Below, piece after piece: positions 55,047 through 64,000 of a stretch of DNA of 64,000 nt. The DNA lies in assembly GCF_012767755.2 (NCBI RefSeq), contig NZ_AP023189.1:2916001-2980000 (forward strand), in the 5' to 3' direction. The stretch's first letter is position 1. The number at the start of each line of letters is the position of its first letter. The position numbers and the translations under genes were made by a program. Below the pieces are notes generated by a model. The model was given only the letters and a program-made list of their open reading frames with translations, made no database searches and was not told where the DNA came from. This DNA is from Pseudomonas tohonis. GTDB taxonomy: Bacteria; Pseudomonadota; Gammaproteobacteria; Pseudomonadales; Pseudomonadaceae.

Positions 55047-57608
55047 ATGGCCCGCCGTTCCAGCGACTACAACCGCAAGCGCAATTTCGACATCACCTCC
55101 GAACCTCGCGAAGAGGCTCGGCCCCGTGGGCGCAACAAGGCCGGCGCCCTCGGCTTCGTGATCCAGAAGCATGACGCCCGCCACCTGCACTACGACTTCC
55201 GCCTCGAGCTGGACGGCACCCTGAAGAGCTGGGCGGTGCCCAAGGGCCCGAGCCTCGACCCCAAGGACAAGCGCCTGGCCGTGCATGTCGAGGACCACCC
55301 GCTGGGCTATGCCGATTTCGAGGGCAGCATTCCCGCCGGGCAGTACGGCGCGGGGGATGTGATCGTCTGGGATCGCGGCATCTGGCAGCCCCATGGCGAC
55401 CCCAGGGCCGCATACGAGGCCGGTCGGCTGACGTTCACCCTGGTGGGCGAGAAGCTCAGCGGCGACTGGAGCCTGGTGCGCACCCGCCTGCGCGGCAGCG
55501 GCGACAAGGAGCAGTGGCTGCTGATCAAGCAGGACGACGAGGTGGCGCGCCCGGCGGAGGAGTACGACATCGTTTCCGCCGAGCCGGCCAGCGTGCTCAG
55601 CGGCGCCGATGTCGGCAGCGACGCACCGGTCGCCCGGCCGGGTGCCACCCGGCGCGCCGCGAAGGCTGGCGGCAAGGCACGCAAGGCTGCGGCGAGCGAG
55701 GAGCGCATGCCCGACAGCCTGGCGCCGCAACTGGCGACGCTGGTGGATGCGCCGCCGGCGGGTGACTGGCACTACGAGATCAAGTTCGACGGCTATCGCA
55801 TCCTCGCCCGCATCCGCGACGGCGAGGTGCGGCTGTTCACCCGCAACGGCAACGACTGGACCGCGCGCCTGCCCCTGCAGGCCCGCGACCTGGCGGCGCT
55901 GGAGCTGGGCGACAGCTGGCTGGATGGCGAGGTGGTGGTGCTCGACGAGGACGGCCTGCCGAGCTTCCAGGGCCTGCAGAACGCCTTCGATATCGGCCGC
56001 AGCCACAGCATTCTCTATTACCTGTTCGATGCCCCCTTCCTCGATGGCCGTGACCAGCGCCAGCTGCCGCTGGAGGAGCGCCGTGCCGCCCTGGAGAAGG
56101 TGCTCAAGGGCCAGCGGCGCAGCCTGCTGCGCTTCTCCGAAGCCTTTTCCGCCAGCCACGAATCGATCCTGGAGAGTGCCTGTTCCATGTCCCTGGAAGG
56201 GGTGATCGGCAAGCGCGCGGGAAGCCCCTATCGCTCGGCCCGCAGCCCGGACTGGATCAAGCTCAAGTGCCGCCGGCGCCAGGAGTTCGTGATCGTCGGC
56301 TACACCGCACCCAAGGGCAGCCGCAGCGGTTTCGGCGCCTTGCTGCTGGCCGTCCATGACGAGCCGGGTGGTGACGAGCTGCGCTATGCCGGGCGCGTCG
56401 GCACCGGCTTCGACGAGGCGCGGCTGGCCGACATCCACGGCCGCCTGCAGGCCATCGCCCGGGATGACAGCCCGCTGACCAGGGCCCTGCCGGCGGCCCA
56501 GCGCCGTGGCGTGCACTGGGTGGAGCCGCAACTGGTGGCCGAGGTGGAGTTCGCCGAGTGGACGGGCGATGCCATCGTGCGCCAGGCCGCGTTCGTCGCC
56601 TTGCGCAGCGACAAGCCGGCGGAGCAGATCGTCCGCGAGCAGCCACGCAGCGTGGCCAAGCCGAAAAAGGCGCCCGAGCCCGCCACCGAGAAGGGCGGCG
56701 AGGGAGGGCGCCAGACGCTGGCCAAGGTCTCCATCAGCCACCCGCAGCGGGTCATCGATGACCAGAGCGGCACCCAGAAGCTGGAGCTGGCGCGGTACTA
56801 CGCGGATGTCGCCGAGTGGGTGCTGCCGCACCTGAAGGGGCGCCCGGTGTCGCTGCTGCGGGCGCCGGAGGGCGTCGGTGGCGAGCTGTTCTTCCAGAAG
56901 CACGCCGAGCGCCTGGCGATCCCCAATATCCGCCACCTCGACCCGGAGCTGGACCCGGGGCACGCGCGGCTGATGGAGATCGACACGCTGGAGGCCCTGG
57001 TGGGCGCGGTGCAGATGGGCGCCATCGAGCTGCACACCTGGGGGGCCACCAGCGACCGCATCGAACGGCCGGACCGCCTGGTGCTGGACCTGGACCCGGA
57101 CCCGAAGCTGCCCTGGAAGACCATGCAGGAGGCCACGCGGCTGACCCTTTCCGTGCTCGACGAACTGGGCCTCCAGGCCTGGCTGAAGACCAGTGGCGGC
57201 AAGGGCATGCACCTGATCGTCCCGTTGGCGCGGCATGCCGGCTGGGACGAGGTGAAGGGATTCGGCAAGGCCATCGCCTCCTTCCTCGCGCGCCAGTTGC
57301 CGGAGCGCTTCGTCGACAAGATGGGGCCGAAGAACCGTGTCGGGCGCATCTTCGTCGACTACCTGCGCAACCAGCGTGGTGCCAGCACCGTCTGCGCCTA
57401 TTCGGTTCGGGCGCGGCCGGGCCTGCCGGTGTCGGTGCCCATCGAGCGCGATGAACTGGAACGCCTCAAGGGGTCGGCGCAATGGACCCTGGCCACGCTG
57501 CGCCAACGCCTCGACGGCCTCGAGCGCGATCCCTGGCACGACTACCTCGCCCGTCAACGCATCACCCGCGCCATGTGGGACCGCCTGGAAGCCGAGCCCG
57601 AAGACTGA
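55047..57608 (+). CDS. ligD: LigD, multidomain ATP-dependent DNA ligase of NHEJ
   Basis: An 853-residue protein with the Pseudomonas order of domains. A 3'-phosphoesterase domain lies at the N-terminus (HLHYDFRLELDG near 46; EDHPLGYADFEGSIPAGQYG). An ATP-dependent ligase is central (catalytic Lys in IKFDGYR near 246). A primase-like polymerase forms the C-terminal third (LKTSGGKGMHLIVPL near 713; RVGRIFVDYLRNQRGAST). ATG 55047 is preferred over GTG 55038. It works with Ku to trim, fill and seal broken ends. Confidence 0.96.
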   Translation: MARRSSDYNRKRNFDITSEPREEARPRGRNKAGALGFVIQKHDARHLHYDFRLELDGTLKSWAVPKGPSLDPKDKRLAVHVEDHPLGYADFEGSIPAGQYGAGDVIVWDRGIWQPHGDPRAAYEAGRLTFTLVGEKLSGDWSLVRTRLRGSGDKEQWLLIKQDDEVARPAEEYDIVSAEPASVLSGADVGSDAPVARPGATRRAAKAGGKARKAAASEERMPDSLAPQLATLVDAPPAGDWHYEIKFDGYRILARIRDGEVRLFTRNGNDWTARLPLQARDLAALELGDSWLDGEVVVLDEDGLPSFQGLQNAFDIGRSHSILYYLFDAPFLDGRDQRQLPLEERRAALEKVLKGQRRSLLRFSEAFSASHESILESACSMSLEGVIGKRAGSPYRSARSPDWIKLKCRRRQEFVIVGYTAPKGSRSGFGALLLAVHDEPGGDELRYAGRVGTGFDEARLADIHGRLQAIARDDSPLTRALPAAQRRGVHWVEPQLVAEVEFAEWTGDAIVRQAAFVALRSDKPAEQIVREQPRSVAKPKKAPEPATEKGGEGGRQTLAKVSISHPQRVIDDQSGTQKLELARYYADVAEWVLPHLKGRPVSLLRAPEGVGGELFFQKHAERLAIPNIRHLDPELDPGHARLMEIDTLEALVGAVQMGAIELHTWGATSDRIERPDRLVLDLDPDPKLPWKTMQEATRLTLSVLDELGLQAWLKTSGGKGMHLIVPLARHAGWDEVKGFGKAIASFLARQLPERFVDKMGPKNRVGRIFVDYLRNQRGASTVCAYSVRARPGLPVSVPIERDELERLKGSAQWTLATLRQRLDGLERDPWHDYLARQRITRAMWDRLEAEPED

Positions 57609-57689
57609 CGCCGCTGGGTGGATTTTCCTGAACCGCCTGGCGCGGGGCCAGTCCTGTTGAATAACAGGCCACCGACTCGGGAGAGGACC

Positions 57690-58547
57690 ATGAGCGACGA
57701 ACAGACCCTTCCACCCCAGCACCAGGACCGGCAGCCGGGCCAGGAGACGGAAATGCGGCCGCAGCCGCTGACCATCGGCGAGTACTACCAGGCCGCCGGC
57801 AAGCTGGAGGGCATGACCGCGATCGTCACCGGCGCCGACAGCGGCATCGGTCGCGCCGTGGCGGTGCACTACGCCCGTGAAGGGGCCAATGTCGCGGTGC
57901 TCTACCTGGACGAGGTGGAGGATGCCGAGCAGACCCGCCTGGAAGTACAGGCGGCAGGGCGCGAGGCCCTGCTGTTCGCCGGGGACGTGGCCGACGGCGG
58001 GTTCTGTCGCGCGGTCCTTGAGGCGGTGATCGCCAAGTGGGGCAGGGTGGATGTGCTGGTCAACAACGCCGGCGAGCAGCACCCGCAGGAGCGCCTGGAG
58101 GACATCAGCGAGGAACAGTGGGAGAAGACCTTCCGCACCAATATCTTCGGCATGTTCCAGCTGACCAAGGCGACGCTGCCGCACCTGCGCCCGGGCGCCA
58201 GCATCATCAACACCACCTCGGTGACGGCCTACAAGGGCAACCCGACGCTGCTGGACTATTCCGCCACCAAGGGGGCGATCACCTCCTTCACCCGCTCCCT
58301 GGCGCTGAACCTGGCCAAGCGCGCCATCCGCGTGAATGCCGTGGCTCCGGGGCCGATCTGGACGCCGCTCATCCCCTCCACCTTCGATGCCGAGAGGGTC
58401 GGCCATTTCGGTGCCGAAACCCCGCTGGGCCATCCCGGCCAGCCGGCGGATGTGGCACCGGCCTACGTCTACCTGGCGAGCGCGGACTCGGCCTACGTCA
58501 GCGGCCAGGTGCTGCACGTGAATGGCGGCATCGTGGTGAACGGGTAG
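57690..58547 (+). CDS. Short-chain dehydrogenase/reductase
   Basis: A 285-residue classical SDR: cofactor motif VTGADSGIGRAVAVHY, NNAGE region, catalytic Ser in NTTSVTAYKG, and Tyr-x3-Lys in LLDYSATKGA. It has the N-terminal extension (about 50 residues rich in Gln/Pro) of the YghA/YhdG-like stress oxidoreductases. ATG 57690 has GAGAGGA close upstream. It is a frequent member of the RpoS stress cluster and is last before a repeat-rich gap. Confidence 0.9.
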   Translation: MSDEQTLPPQHQDRQPGQETEMRPQPLTIGEYYQAAGKLEGMTAIVTGADSGIGRAVAVHYAREGANVAVLYLDEVEDAEQTRLEVQAAGREALLFAGDVADGGFCRAVLEAVIAKWGRVDVLVNNAGEQHPQERLEDISEEQWEKTFRTNIFGMFQLTKATLPHLRPGASIINTTSVTAYKGNPTLLDYSATKGAITSFTRSLALNLAKRAIRVNAVAPGPIWTPLIPSTFDAERVGHFGAETPLGHPGQPADVAPAYVYLASADSAYVSGQVLHVNGGIVVNG

Positions 58548-58558
58548 GGCACTGCCGT

Positions 58559-58859
58559 AGGTTGGCGCCGAGCGCAGCGACGTCCGCAGTTGCAGGCCCC
58601 CTCTGTATGGGAGCGGCTTCAGCCGCGAAAGACCTGTCGCAGGCACCGGGCCGCGAGCCGGCCGGATGCTCCATCGCGAATGAATTCGCTCCCACAAATT
58701 GGCACCGCGTGTAGGTTGGCGCCGCGAGGCCCAACGTGGTGATGTCCGCAGTTTGCAGGCCCTCTCCGTGGGAGCGGCTTCAGCCGCGAAAAGCCTGACG
58801 CAGGCACTGGGCCGCGAGCTGGCCGGACACTCCATCGCGAATGAATTCGCTCCCACAAG
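58559..58859. repeat. Tandem pair of about 160-bp repeat units
   Basis: The gap holds two similar blocks: 58582-58697 and 58744-58858. Each begins GTCCGCAG, contains GGGAGCGGCTTCAGCCGCGA, and ends in the inverse of the dispersed repeat (TCGCGAATGAATTCGCTCCC). A GTAGGTTGGCGCC segment precedes each. No gene is seen. Confidence 0.75.
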
Positions 58860-58906
58860 ATGCACCACGCCCGGCGATACCGAGCGAGGTAAATCGCAGG
58901 CAAGAA

Positions 58907-58930
58907 AAAGCCCCGCTCATGCGGGGCTTT
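58907..58930 (-). terminator. Rho-independent terminator for the 75-aa gene
   Basis: AAAGCCCCGC and GCGGGGCTTT form a perfect 10-bp stem with a TCAT loop. Read on the minus strand it is followed by TTTTCTTG and lies 18 bases after the stop of the gene at 58949. Confidence 0.82.
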
Positions 58931-58948
58931 GGGTCGACGTGCCGGGCG

Positions 58949-59176
58949 TCAGGCGGTGAGGGCGCGCTGGGCGCGGTCGATCACCTGCTGGAGCTGGCTG
59001 GAGTTGCTGTACTGCTCCGGGTAGATGCGCTGGCTGTGGCAAGCGACACCGTACTCGCTGACGATGGTGAAGCTGAAGCCGCCCTTGCGGGAAGGCGCGG
59101 TGATCTGGCACTGGAGCGGTGCGAAGGCGCGGGTGAGTGCGCTGATGGCTTGTTCTGCCTGGTGATGGATAGTCAT
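58949..59176 (-). CDS. Hypothetical 75-residue protein
   Basis: A soluble small protein (MTIHHQAEQAISALTRAFAP...) with a helix-strand-helix layout, two Cys and a C-terminal helix VIDRAQRALTA. AGGA lies upstream of ATG 59176, and a strong terminator follows. It is not recognised as a named family. The frame could extend to 59251 without conserved features, so the shorter start is chosen. Confidence 0.65.
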   Translation of the reverse strand: MTIHHQAEQAISALTRAFAPLQCQITAPSRKGGFSFTIVSEYGVACHSQRIYPEQYSNSSQLQQVIDRAQRALTA

Positions 59177-59680
59177 GTTGTTAGGTCCTGCAAAATGCGG
59201 CAATCGGGCCGCGAAATAAAACTCCGAATCCGTCGCCCACCATGGGCACACAGGATGATCCTTATCGGAGCGAATGAGCTGGTGGAAAGTTCCGCCTGTC
59301 AGCGGAGCGAGCCAGCCAAGTACTTTGGATGCCAGGTTGTAATCGTGGGCAAGGTTCTGGCCCGGTGATTGTCCTGATCAGACTTCTGGATGGAAGGCCA
59401 GGACGGATGCGTTGCCAGTGGGTGGCGGGGGCATCGGTCAGGTAACCATCGAGGAGACCGGTATCGCGTTGCGCCTGGGTGGCGCTGCCTGCGAGTGGCC
59501 GGATTGACTTACAGCTAGGTACTAGGTGCGCGATCATACGGCATGCTCCGATGATTGGATAGGGCCACCGGGGCCCGTATGTATCCGAATCTTTCTGTTT
59601 TCTAACGCTTGTTCATGACAATCCGTCGATTCTGCTTCCCCCATCCCGTACCGCCCATCGGACCTGTCCGATTCGCGGGC
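59177..59680. other. Intergenic region, no credible gene
   Basis: About 500 bases with lower GC than its neighbours. Short open frames (for example 59262-59537 minus) lack ribosome binding sites and family features. Upstream signals for the gene at 58949 should lie near its left part. No tRNA or repeat is seen. Confidence 0.4.
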
Positions 59681-59709
59681 AAAAAAAAGCAGCTCGGGGG
59701 GCGAGCTGC
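59681..59709 (-). terminator. Rho-independent terminator of the small lipoprotein gene
   Basis: On the minus strand GCAGCTC (from 59709) pairs with GAGCTGC (ending 59689), then eight T. It ends transcription of the lipoprotein gene at 59762. Confidence 0.85.
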
Positions 59710-59761
59710 ATATTGGCCAAAGGGGGGGATGGCCATGGGAGGAGCATGCAATCTGGGTGAC

Positions 59762-60001
59762 TCAGCCCTTGCTGGGCGGCACGTCGCGGATGGCGTTGGA
59801 CATCCGTTGATCCTGTTTCAACAGCGCCCGCCGGACCTTGGCCAACTGCTCGGGCGGCAGGCCGCTCTGGCCGAACATCTCCAGGGCGAACTGGCGGACC
59901 TGCGCATCGGTGTAGGGCGTCTCCTCGCTGTACTGCGGCGAGGTGCAGCCAGCCAGGGCGAGGGCGGCGAGCAGGGCTGCGAGTGTGATCGACGTGTGCA
60001 T
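59762..60001 (-). CDS. Small lipoprotein
   Basis: A 79-residue protein with a lipobox (LAGC, Cys 19) and a hydrophilic helix-rich mature part (PYTDAQVRQFALEMFGQSGL...). It should be anchored in the envelope after lipidation. The T-run terminator downstream supports it as a real monocistronic gene. Function unknown. Confidence 0.75.
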   Translation of the reverse strand: MHTSITLAALLAALALAGCTSPQYSEETPYTDAQVRQFALEMFGQSGLPPEQLAKVRRALLKQDQRMSNAIRDVPPSKG

Positions 60002-60152
60002 CCGGCCCTCCTGTTCGGCTGTCTGCGTGGCGATGGGCGCAGATTAGCCAAGCGGCGGCGGAGGCAGAAATCATCAGGCTTGATAGTGATTATCGGGGTG
60101 GCGCATCGCGCGCCGGGGGGAGGGTGCCGCCGGTTGGCGGCACCCGGCGGGA

Positions 60153-61136
60153 TCAGCGGTTGACGTCCACCACCACGCGGCCGCGCACCCGGCCTTCGAG
60201 CAGCTCGCCGGCGGTGAGCACCGCCTCGCCCAGGCCGATCTCGCGGGTGATCGCGTCCAGCAGTGCGAGGTCCAGGTCACGGGCCAGGCGATCCCAGGCC
60301 TCGATGCGGTCGGCCTTCGGACGCATCACGCTGTCGATGCCGGCCAGGGTCACGCCACGCAGGATGAAGGGCGCGACGCTGGCGGGAAAATCCATGCCCT
60401 GGGCCAGGCCGCAGGCCGCGACCGCGCCGCCGTAGCGGATGCCGGCGCAGACGTTGGCCAGGGTGTGGCTGCCGACCGAGTCGATGGCACCGGCCCAGCG
60501 CTCCTTGCCCAGCGGGCGGCCGGGTTCGGCGAGGCTGGCGCGGTCGATGATCTCGCTGGCGCCTAGGCGCTTGAGGTAGTCCGCTTCCTGCGGTCGGCCG
60601 GTGGAGGCCGCCACCTGGTAGCCGAGGCGGGCGAGCAGGGCGATGGCGAAGCTGCCGACGCCGCCGTTGGCGCCGGTCACCAGCACCTGGCCCTTGTCCG
60701 GGGTCACGCCGTTGCGCTCCAGGGCCAGCACCGAGAGCATCGCGGTGTAGCCGGCGGTGCCGATGGCCATCGCCTGGCGCGGGGTGAAGCCGGCCGGCAG
60801 CGGGATCAGCCAGTCGGCCTTGAGGCGCGCCTTCTGAGCCAGGCCGCCCCAGTGCGTCTCGCCCACGCCCCAGCCGTTGAGCAGCACCTTGTCACCGGCC
60901 TTGAAGGCGGGGCTGTCGCTGGCCTCCACCGTGCCGGCCAGGTCGATGCCGGCGACCATGGGGAAGCTGCGCACCACCGGGCCCTTGCCGGTGATGGCCA
61001 GGCCGTCCTTGTAGTTCAGGGTGCTGTAGTCGACCTTCACGGTGACCTCGCCCGCGGGCAGTTGCGCCTCGTCCAGCTCGGCCAGCGTGGCGCGGTAGTC
61101 GGTGTCGTCCTTGTCGATCAGGATGCCTTTGAACAT
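60153..61136 (-). CDS. Acrylyl-CoA reductase/quinone oxidoreductase (AcuI/YhdH family)
   Basis: A 327-residue zinc-independent MDR-family NADPH reductase of the AcuI/YhdH type. The opening [29 protein letters not shown], the substrate/cofactor segment [15 protein letters not shown], and [21 protein letters not shown] are all present. AcuI reduces acrylyl-CoA to propionyl-CoA. ATG 61136 has AGGAG upstream. It follows a TetR regulator by 39 bases on the same strand, an acuR-acuI-like arrangement, so regulated detoxification of acryloyl-CoA or related enals is plausible. Confidence 0.87.
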   Translation of the reverse strand: MFKGILIDKDDTDYRATLAELDEAQLPAGEVTVKVDYSTLNYKDGLAITGKGPVVRSFPMVAGIDLAGTVEASDSPAFKAGDKVLLNGWGVGETHWGGLAQKARLKADWLIPLPAGFTPRQAMAIGTAGYTAMLSVLALERNGVTPDKGQVLVTGANGGVGSFAIALLARLGYQVAASTGRPQEADYLKRLGASEIIDRASLAEPGRPLGKERWAGAIDSVGSHTLANVCAGIRYGGAVAACGLAQGMDFPASVAPFILRGVTLAGIDSVMRPKADRIEAWDRLARDLDLALLDAITREIGLGEAVLTAGELLEGRVRGRVVVDVNR

Positions 61137-61175
61137 CGGGTGTCTCCTCATGCGGAACCTAGGGAAAGGGACGGG

Positions 61176-61808
61176 CTAGCGCGGCAGCCCGGCGAGAAAT
61201 CCTTGGATGAAGCAGTCCAGCGGTGCGTTGCCCTGCACCAGCCGGGCGCGCAGCACGGCGCCTTCCCAGCCGATCCAGAAGAACGCGGCCCAGCGCTCGC
61301 AATCCGTGTCCGGAGCCAGCTCGCCTTCGGCCTTGGCGGCCTCCAGGCACAGGGCCAGGCGCTGCTGCCAGCTGAGCAGGATGGCCTCCAGGGATTCGCG
61401 GAAGGCCTCCGGCAGCTGGGTCACCTCCTGGCCCAGGTTGCCCACCAGGCAGCCCCGGCGGTAATCGAAGCGCTGCATGCCGGCCTTGGCGTCCTCGACG
61501 AAGGCGGCGATGCGGGCCAGCGGCGGGCGCGACGCGTCCAGCAGGCAGCGGTCGAGCTTGCGCGCGAAGTAGCCGGCGTAGTTCTCCAGCACCGCGTGGC
61601 CGAAGTCTTCCTTGCTCTGGAAGTAGTGGTAGAACGAGCCCTTGGGCACGCCGACGCGGCTCAGCACCGTATCGATGCCGGTGCTGAGGAAACCCTGCTC
61701 GGTGAGGATCTCGGTGCCGCAACGCACCAGGGCGTCGCGGGTGTCGGGGTTGTCGCGGTTGACCTTGGGCGGTCGGCCGCGACGGGGCGGGGGTATGGAA
61801 TCGGTCAT
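61176..61808 (-). CDS. TetR-family transcriptional regulator (AcuR-like)
   Basis: A 210-residue regulator with an N-terminal TetR helix-turn-helix (DALVRCGTEILTEQGFLSTG...VLSRVGVPKGSFYHYFQSKEDF) and a ligand-binding C-terminal domain. It begins PPPRRGRPPKVNRDN. It is cotranscribed with the reductase gene that follows, and a palindrome lies 12 bases upstream of its start, implying autoregulation of the operon. Confidence 0.87.
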   Translation of the reverse strand: MTDSIPPPRRGRPPKVNRDNPDTRDALVRCGTEILTEQGFLSTGIDTVLSRVGVPKGSFYHYFQSKEDFGHAVLENYAGYFARKLDRCLLDASRPPLARIAAFVEDAKAGMQRFDYRRGCLVGNLGQEVTQLPEAFRESLEAILLSWQQRLALCLEAAKAEGELAPDTDCERWAAFFWIGWEGAVLRARLVQGNAPLDCFIQGFLAGLPR

Positions 61809-61820
61809 GGCGGGGGATAT

Positions 61821-61835
61821 TAGACCGAGTGTCTA
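61821..61835 (+). promoter_or_regulatory. Likely TetR-family operator
   Basis: TAGAC-CGAGT-GTCTA is a 15-base palindrome just upstream of the TetR gene, of the type bound by this class. It probably controls the tetR-acuI operon. Confidence 0.65.
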
Positions 61836-61885
61836 GAAAATCAATGGCGGGTGCGCCGCATCGCTCGCACCCGCCTCGCGCGCCC

Positions 61886-62533
61886 TTATCCGGCAGCGAC
61901 GAGCTGGCGGATCGCCTGCTCGAAATACTCCGCCGGCTGGCCACCGCTGATCAGGTGGCGGCCATTGAGGATCACCGACGGCACCGAGCGGATGCCGTGG
62001 CTCGTGTAGAAGTGTTCCTCCTCGCGCACCTCCTCGGCGAAGCGGCCGGACTCCAGCACCTCACGCGCCGCCTCGGCGTCCAGCCCGGCGGCTGCGGCCA
62101 CCTCCACCAGCACTGCGCGGTCGCTGGGGTTGCGCCCCTCGCTGAAATAGGCGGCCAGCAGGCCCTGCTTGAGCGCCAGCTGGCGGCCCTCCAGCCTGGC
62201 CCAGTGCAGCAGGCGGTGGGCGTCGAAGGTGTTGTAGATGCGCCCGCGCGCCTGCATGTCGAAGCGGAAGCCCACCTCGGCGCCGCGCTGGCGGATGTGC
62301 TCGCGGTTGGCCGCCACCTGCTCCGGCGTGCTGCCGTACTTCTGCTGGATGTGCTCGACGATGTCCTGGCCTTCCGGCGGCATGTCCGGGTTCAGCTCGA
62401 AGGGCTTGAAGGCGAGCGTGACCTTCACCTCGTCGCCGAGGTTGGCGATGGCTTGCTGCAGCGCGCCCAGCCCGACCGCGCACCAGGGGCAGACCACGTC
62501 GGATACGAAGTCGATGCTGATGGCCTTGCTCAT
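61886..62533 (-). CDS. DsbA-family oxidoreductase (FrnE-like)
   Basis: A 215-residue cytosolic thioredoxin-fold protein with a CPWC active site (Cys 15 and 18, in DVVCPWCAVG), a helical insertion, and the cis-Pro loop near HGIRSVPSVILNG. It has no signal peptide, so it belongs to the FrnE/polyketide-oxidoreductase type, not to periplasmic DsbA. It may repair oxidised thiols. It lies 77 bases upstream of the tetR gene on the same strand. Confidence 0.86.
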   Translation of the reverse strand: MSKAISIDFVSDVVCPWCAVGLGALQQAIANLGDEVKVTLAFKPFELNPDMPPEGQDIVEHIQQKYGSTPEQVAANREHIRQRGAEVGFRFDMQARGRIYNTFDAHRLLHWARLEGRQLALKQGLLAAYFSEGRNPSDRAVLVEVAAAAGLDAEAAREVLESGRFAEEVREEEHFYTSHGIRSVPSVILNGRHLISGGQPAEYFEQAIRQLVAAG

Positions 62534-62777
62534 GGGAAATGCTCCGTGATGGGGGAAGGCGCCCAGTCTATGCCTCGAAAGCGTGCACCGCGACGTATCG
62601 CACGACTGTCATCGGCCGGCGGTAAAAAAACAGCGGCCTGACGACGCTTCCAGGCTTGCGTCGGCGGCATCTTCAACCATGCTTGGTAATCCGCCCCGGC
62701 TGCTTCGCCGCTCGCGTCCCCGAGCGGCCGTGCCGTTCCCGTTCCGAACCCATCCCGACCATTACGAGGTGTAGACA

Positions 62778-64000
62778 ATGGCCCGCGCGACCCCCATCAA
62801 CCGCTACCGCAACATCGGCATCGTGGCCCACGTGGATGCGGGCAAGACCACCACCACCGAGCGGATCCTGTTCTACACCGGGGTCAACCACAAGATGGGC
62901 GAAGTGCACGACGGCGCCGCCACCATGGACTGGATGGTGCAGGAGCAGGAGCGCGGCATCACCATCACCTCGGCCGCCACCACCGCCTTCTGGTCCGGTT
63001 CGGCCAAGCAGTTCGACAAGTACCGCTTCAACATCATCGACACCCCCGGGCACGTCGACTTCACCATCGAGGTGGAGCGCTCCCTGCGCGTACTCGACGG
63101 CGCGGTGGTGGTGTTCAGCGGCGCCGACGGCGTCGAGCCGCAGTCCGAGACCGTGTGGCGCCAGGCCAACAAGTACGGCGTGCCGCGCATCGCCTACGTC
63201 AACAAGATGGACCGCGCCGGCGCCAACTTCCTCTGGGTGGTCGGGCAGATCAAGCAGCGCCTCGGCCACACCCCGGTGCCCATCCAGCTGCCCATCGGCG
63301 CCGAGGAGAACTTCGAAGGCCAGATCGACCTGCTGAAGATGAAGGCCATCTACTGGAACGATGCCGACCAGGGCACCAGCTTCCGCGAGGAGGAGATCCC
63401 CGCCAACCTGCTCGCCGAAGCCCAGGAATGGCGCGAGAAGCTGGTGGAGGCCGCCGCCGAGTCCAGCGAAGAGCTGATGAACAAGTACCTCGAGGGCGAG
63501 GAACTCTCCATCGAGGAGATCAAGGCCGGCCTGCGCCAGCGCACCATCGCCTGCGAGATCGTGCCCGCCGTGCTCGGCTCCTCGTTCAAGAATAAGGGCG
63601 TGCCCCTGGTGCTCGACGCGGTGATCGAGCTGCTGCCGGCACCCATCGAGATCCCCGCGATCAAGGGCACCCACCCGGACGACGAAAACCGCCACGACGA
63701 GCGCCATGCCGACGACGACGAACCCTTCTCGGCGCTGGCCTTCAAGATCGCCACCGACCCCTTCGTCGGCACCCTGACCTTCACCCGCGTGTACTCCGGC
63801 GTGCTCAGCTCCGGCGACTCGGTGCTCAACTCGGTCAAGGGCAAGAAGGAGCGCGTCGGCCGCATGGTGCAGATGCACGCCAACACCCGCGAGGAGATCA
63901 AGGAAGTGCGCGCCGGCGACATCGCCGCGCTGATCGGCATGAAGGACGTCACCACCGGCGACACCCTGTGCGACCTCGACAAGCCGATCATCCTCGAACG
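62778..64000 (+). CDS. fusA2: Elongation factor G (probably FusA2), 3'-truncated
   Basis: The first about 407 residues of a translational GTPase that moves tRNAs and mRNA on the ribosome; the gene runs off the window. Domain I has G1 ([13 protein letters not shown]), the switch I region [12 protein letters not shown]3 (DTPGHVDF) and G4 (NKMD), followed by domain II. The gene stands alone with no rpsL/rpsG upstream, so it is more likely the second copy, fusA2, than the str-operon fusA1; the call between them is inference. GAGG lies eight bases before ATG. Confidence 0.85.
   Translation, partial: MARATPINRYRNIGIVAHVDAGKTTTTERILFYTGVNHKMGEVHDGAATMDWMVQEQERGITITSAATTAFWSGSAKQFDKYRFNIIDTPGHVDFTIEVERSLRVLDGAVVVFSGADGVEPQSETVWRQANKYGVPRIAYVNKMDRAGANFLWVVGQIKQRLGHTPVPIQLPIGAEENFEGQIDLLKMKAIYWNDADQGTSFREEEIPANLLAEAQEWREKLVEAAAESSEELMNKYLEGEELSIEEIKAGLRQRTIACEIVPAVLGSSFKNKGVPLVLDAVIELLPAPIEIPAIKGTHPDDENRHDERHADDDEPFSALAFKIATDPFVGTLTFTRVYSGVLSSGDSVLNSVKGKKERVGRMVQMHANTREEIKEVRAGDIAALIGMKDVTTGDTLCDLDKPIILE

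Noticed and set aside
54075..58868. A 1597-residue open frame on the minus strand
   Set aside because: It is antisense to ku, ligD and the SDR gene; such long frames arise in high-GC DNA and the protein is low-complexity with no family signal.
59262..59537. 91-residue minus-strand frame
   Set aside because: No ribosome binding site, no recognisable domain, lies in a region with no coding-type composition.

Overview
The window looks like a chromosomal segment of a GC-rich Pseudomonas. The evidence is the characteristic order of the glucose and Entner-Doudoroff genes (gtsABCD, porin, mutarotase, hexR, zwf-pgl-eda), a fruR/fruBKA locus of pseudomonad type, PraB, several domain families seen mainly in Pseudomonas (DUF3182, DUF3203, DUF1652), and many copies of the short intergenic repeats typical of this genus. 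The assignment rests on recognising families; no database was searched. Both ends are truncated: a sensor kinase at the left and an elongation factor G at the right.

Region 1 (2-15954) is central carbon metabolism. It holds the 3' part of the GtrS/GltS sensor kinase, a divergent phytanoyl-CoA dioxygenase-like/AraC pair that interrupts the usual order, the gts glucose ABC transporter with a maltoporin-like outer membrane porin, a hexose-6-phosphate mutarotase, the HexR repressor, the zwf-pgl-eda operon behind a HexR-type operator, GapN, and a small exported DUF4952 protein. Region 2 (16439-24465) is the fructose PTS (fruR divergent from fruB-fruK-fruA), followed by a shikimate dehydrogenase-like gene and a GFA-family protein.

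Region 3 (24466-36480) is more accessory. It has a membrane protein with a 23-residue hydrophobic microprotein, a DUF1444-like protein, a BRO-N domain gene behind an unusual structured leader, a type VI secretion PAAR-phospholipase effector followed by two lipoproteins (candidate immunity proteins) and a short Coq7-like diiron protein, and then a MacB-type tripartite exporter with its own TolC and adaptor. Region 4 (36481-39830) is a long gene-free stretch rich in repeats, followed by praB and a FadL-family channel.

Region 5 (40133-59176) resembles the stress island known from P. aeruginosa. It contains a cation/proton antiporter, DUF3203, a hydrolase, DUF3182, several small proteins, glycogen phosphorylase, a KGG-repeat stress protein, the large catalase KatE, an MgtC-like protein preceded by a 50-residue Cys-rich protein, the NHEJ proteins Ku and LigD, and a short-chain dehydrogenase. 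A 500-bp element with terminal inverted repeats sits inside a dispersed repeat after glgP. Region 6 (59177-64000) has a small lipoprotein, a TetR-AcuI pair, a DsbA/FrnE-like protein and the start of an elongation factor G that is probably FusA2.

The carbon genes form a coherent pathway. Glucose enters through the porin and GtsABCD, is oxidised via Zwf/Pgl and cleaved by Eda. Fructose enters as fructose-1-phosphate through FruBA and FruK. Motifs matching the Hfq/Crc target AANAANAA lie at the translation starts of gtsA, the porin gene and zwf, suggesting shared catabolite repression.
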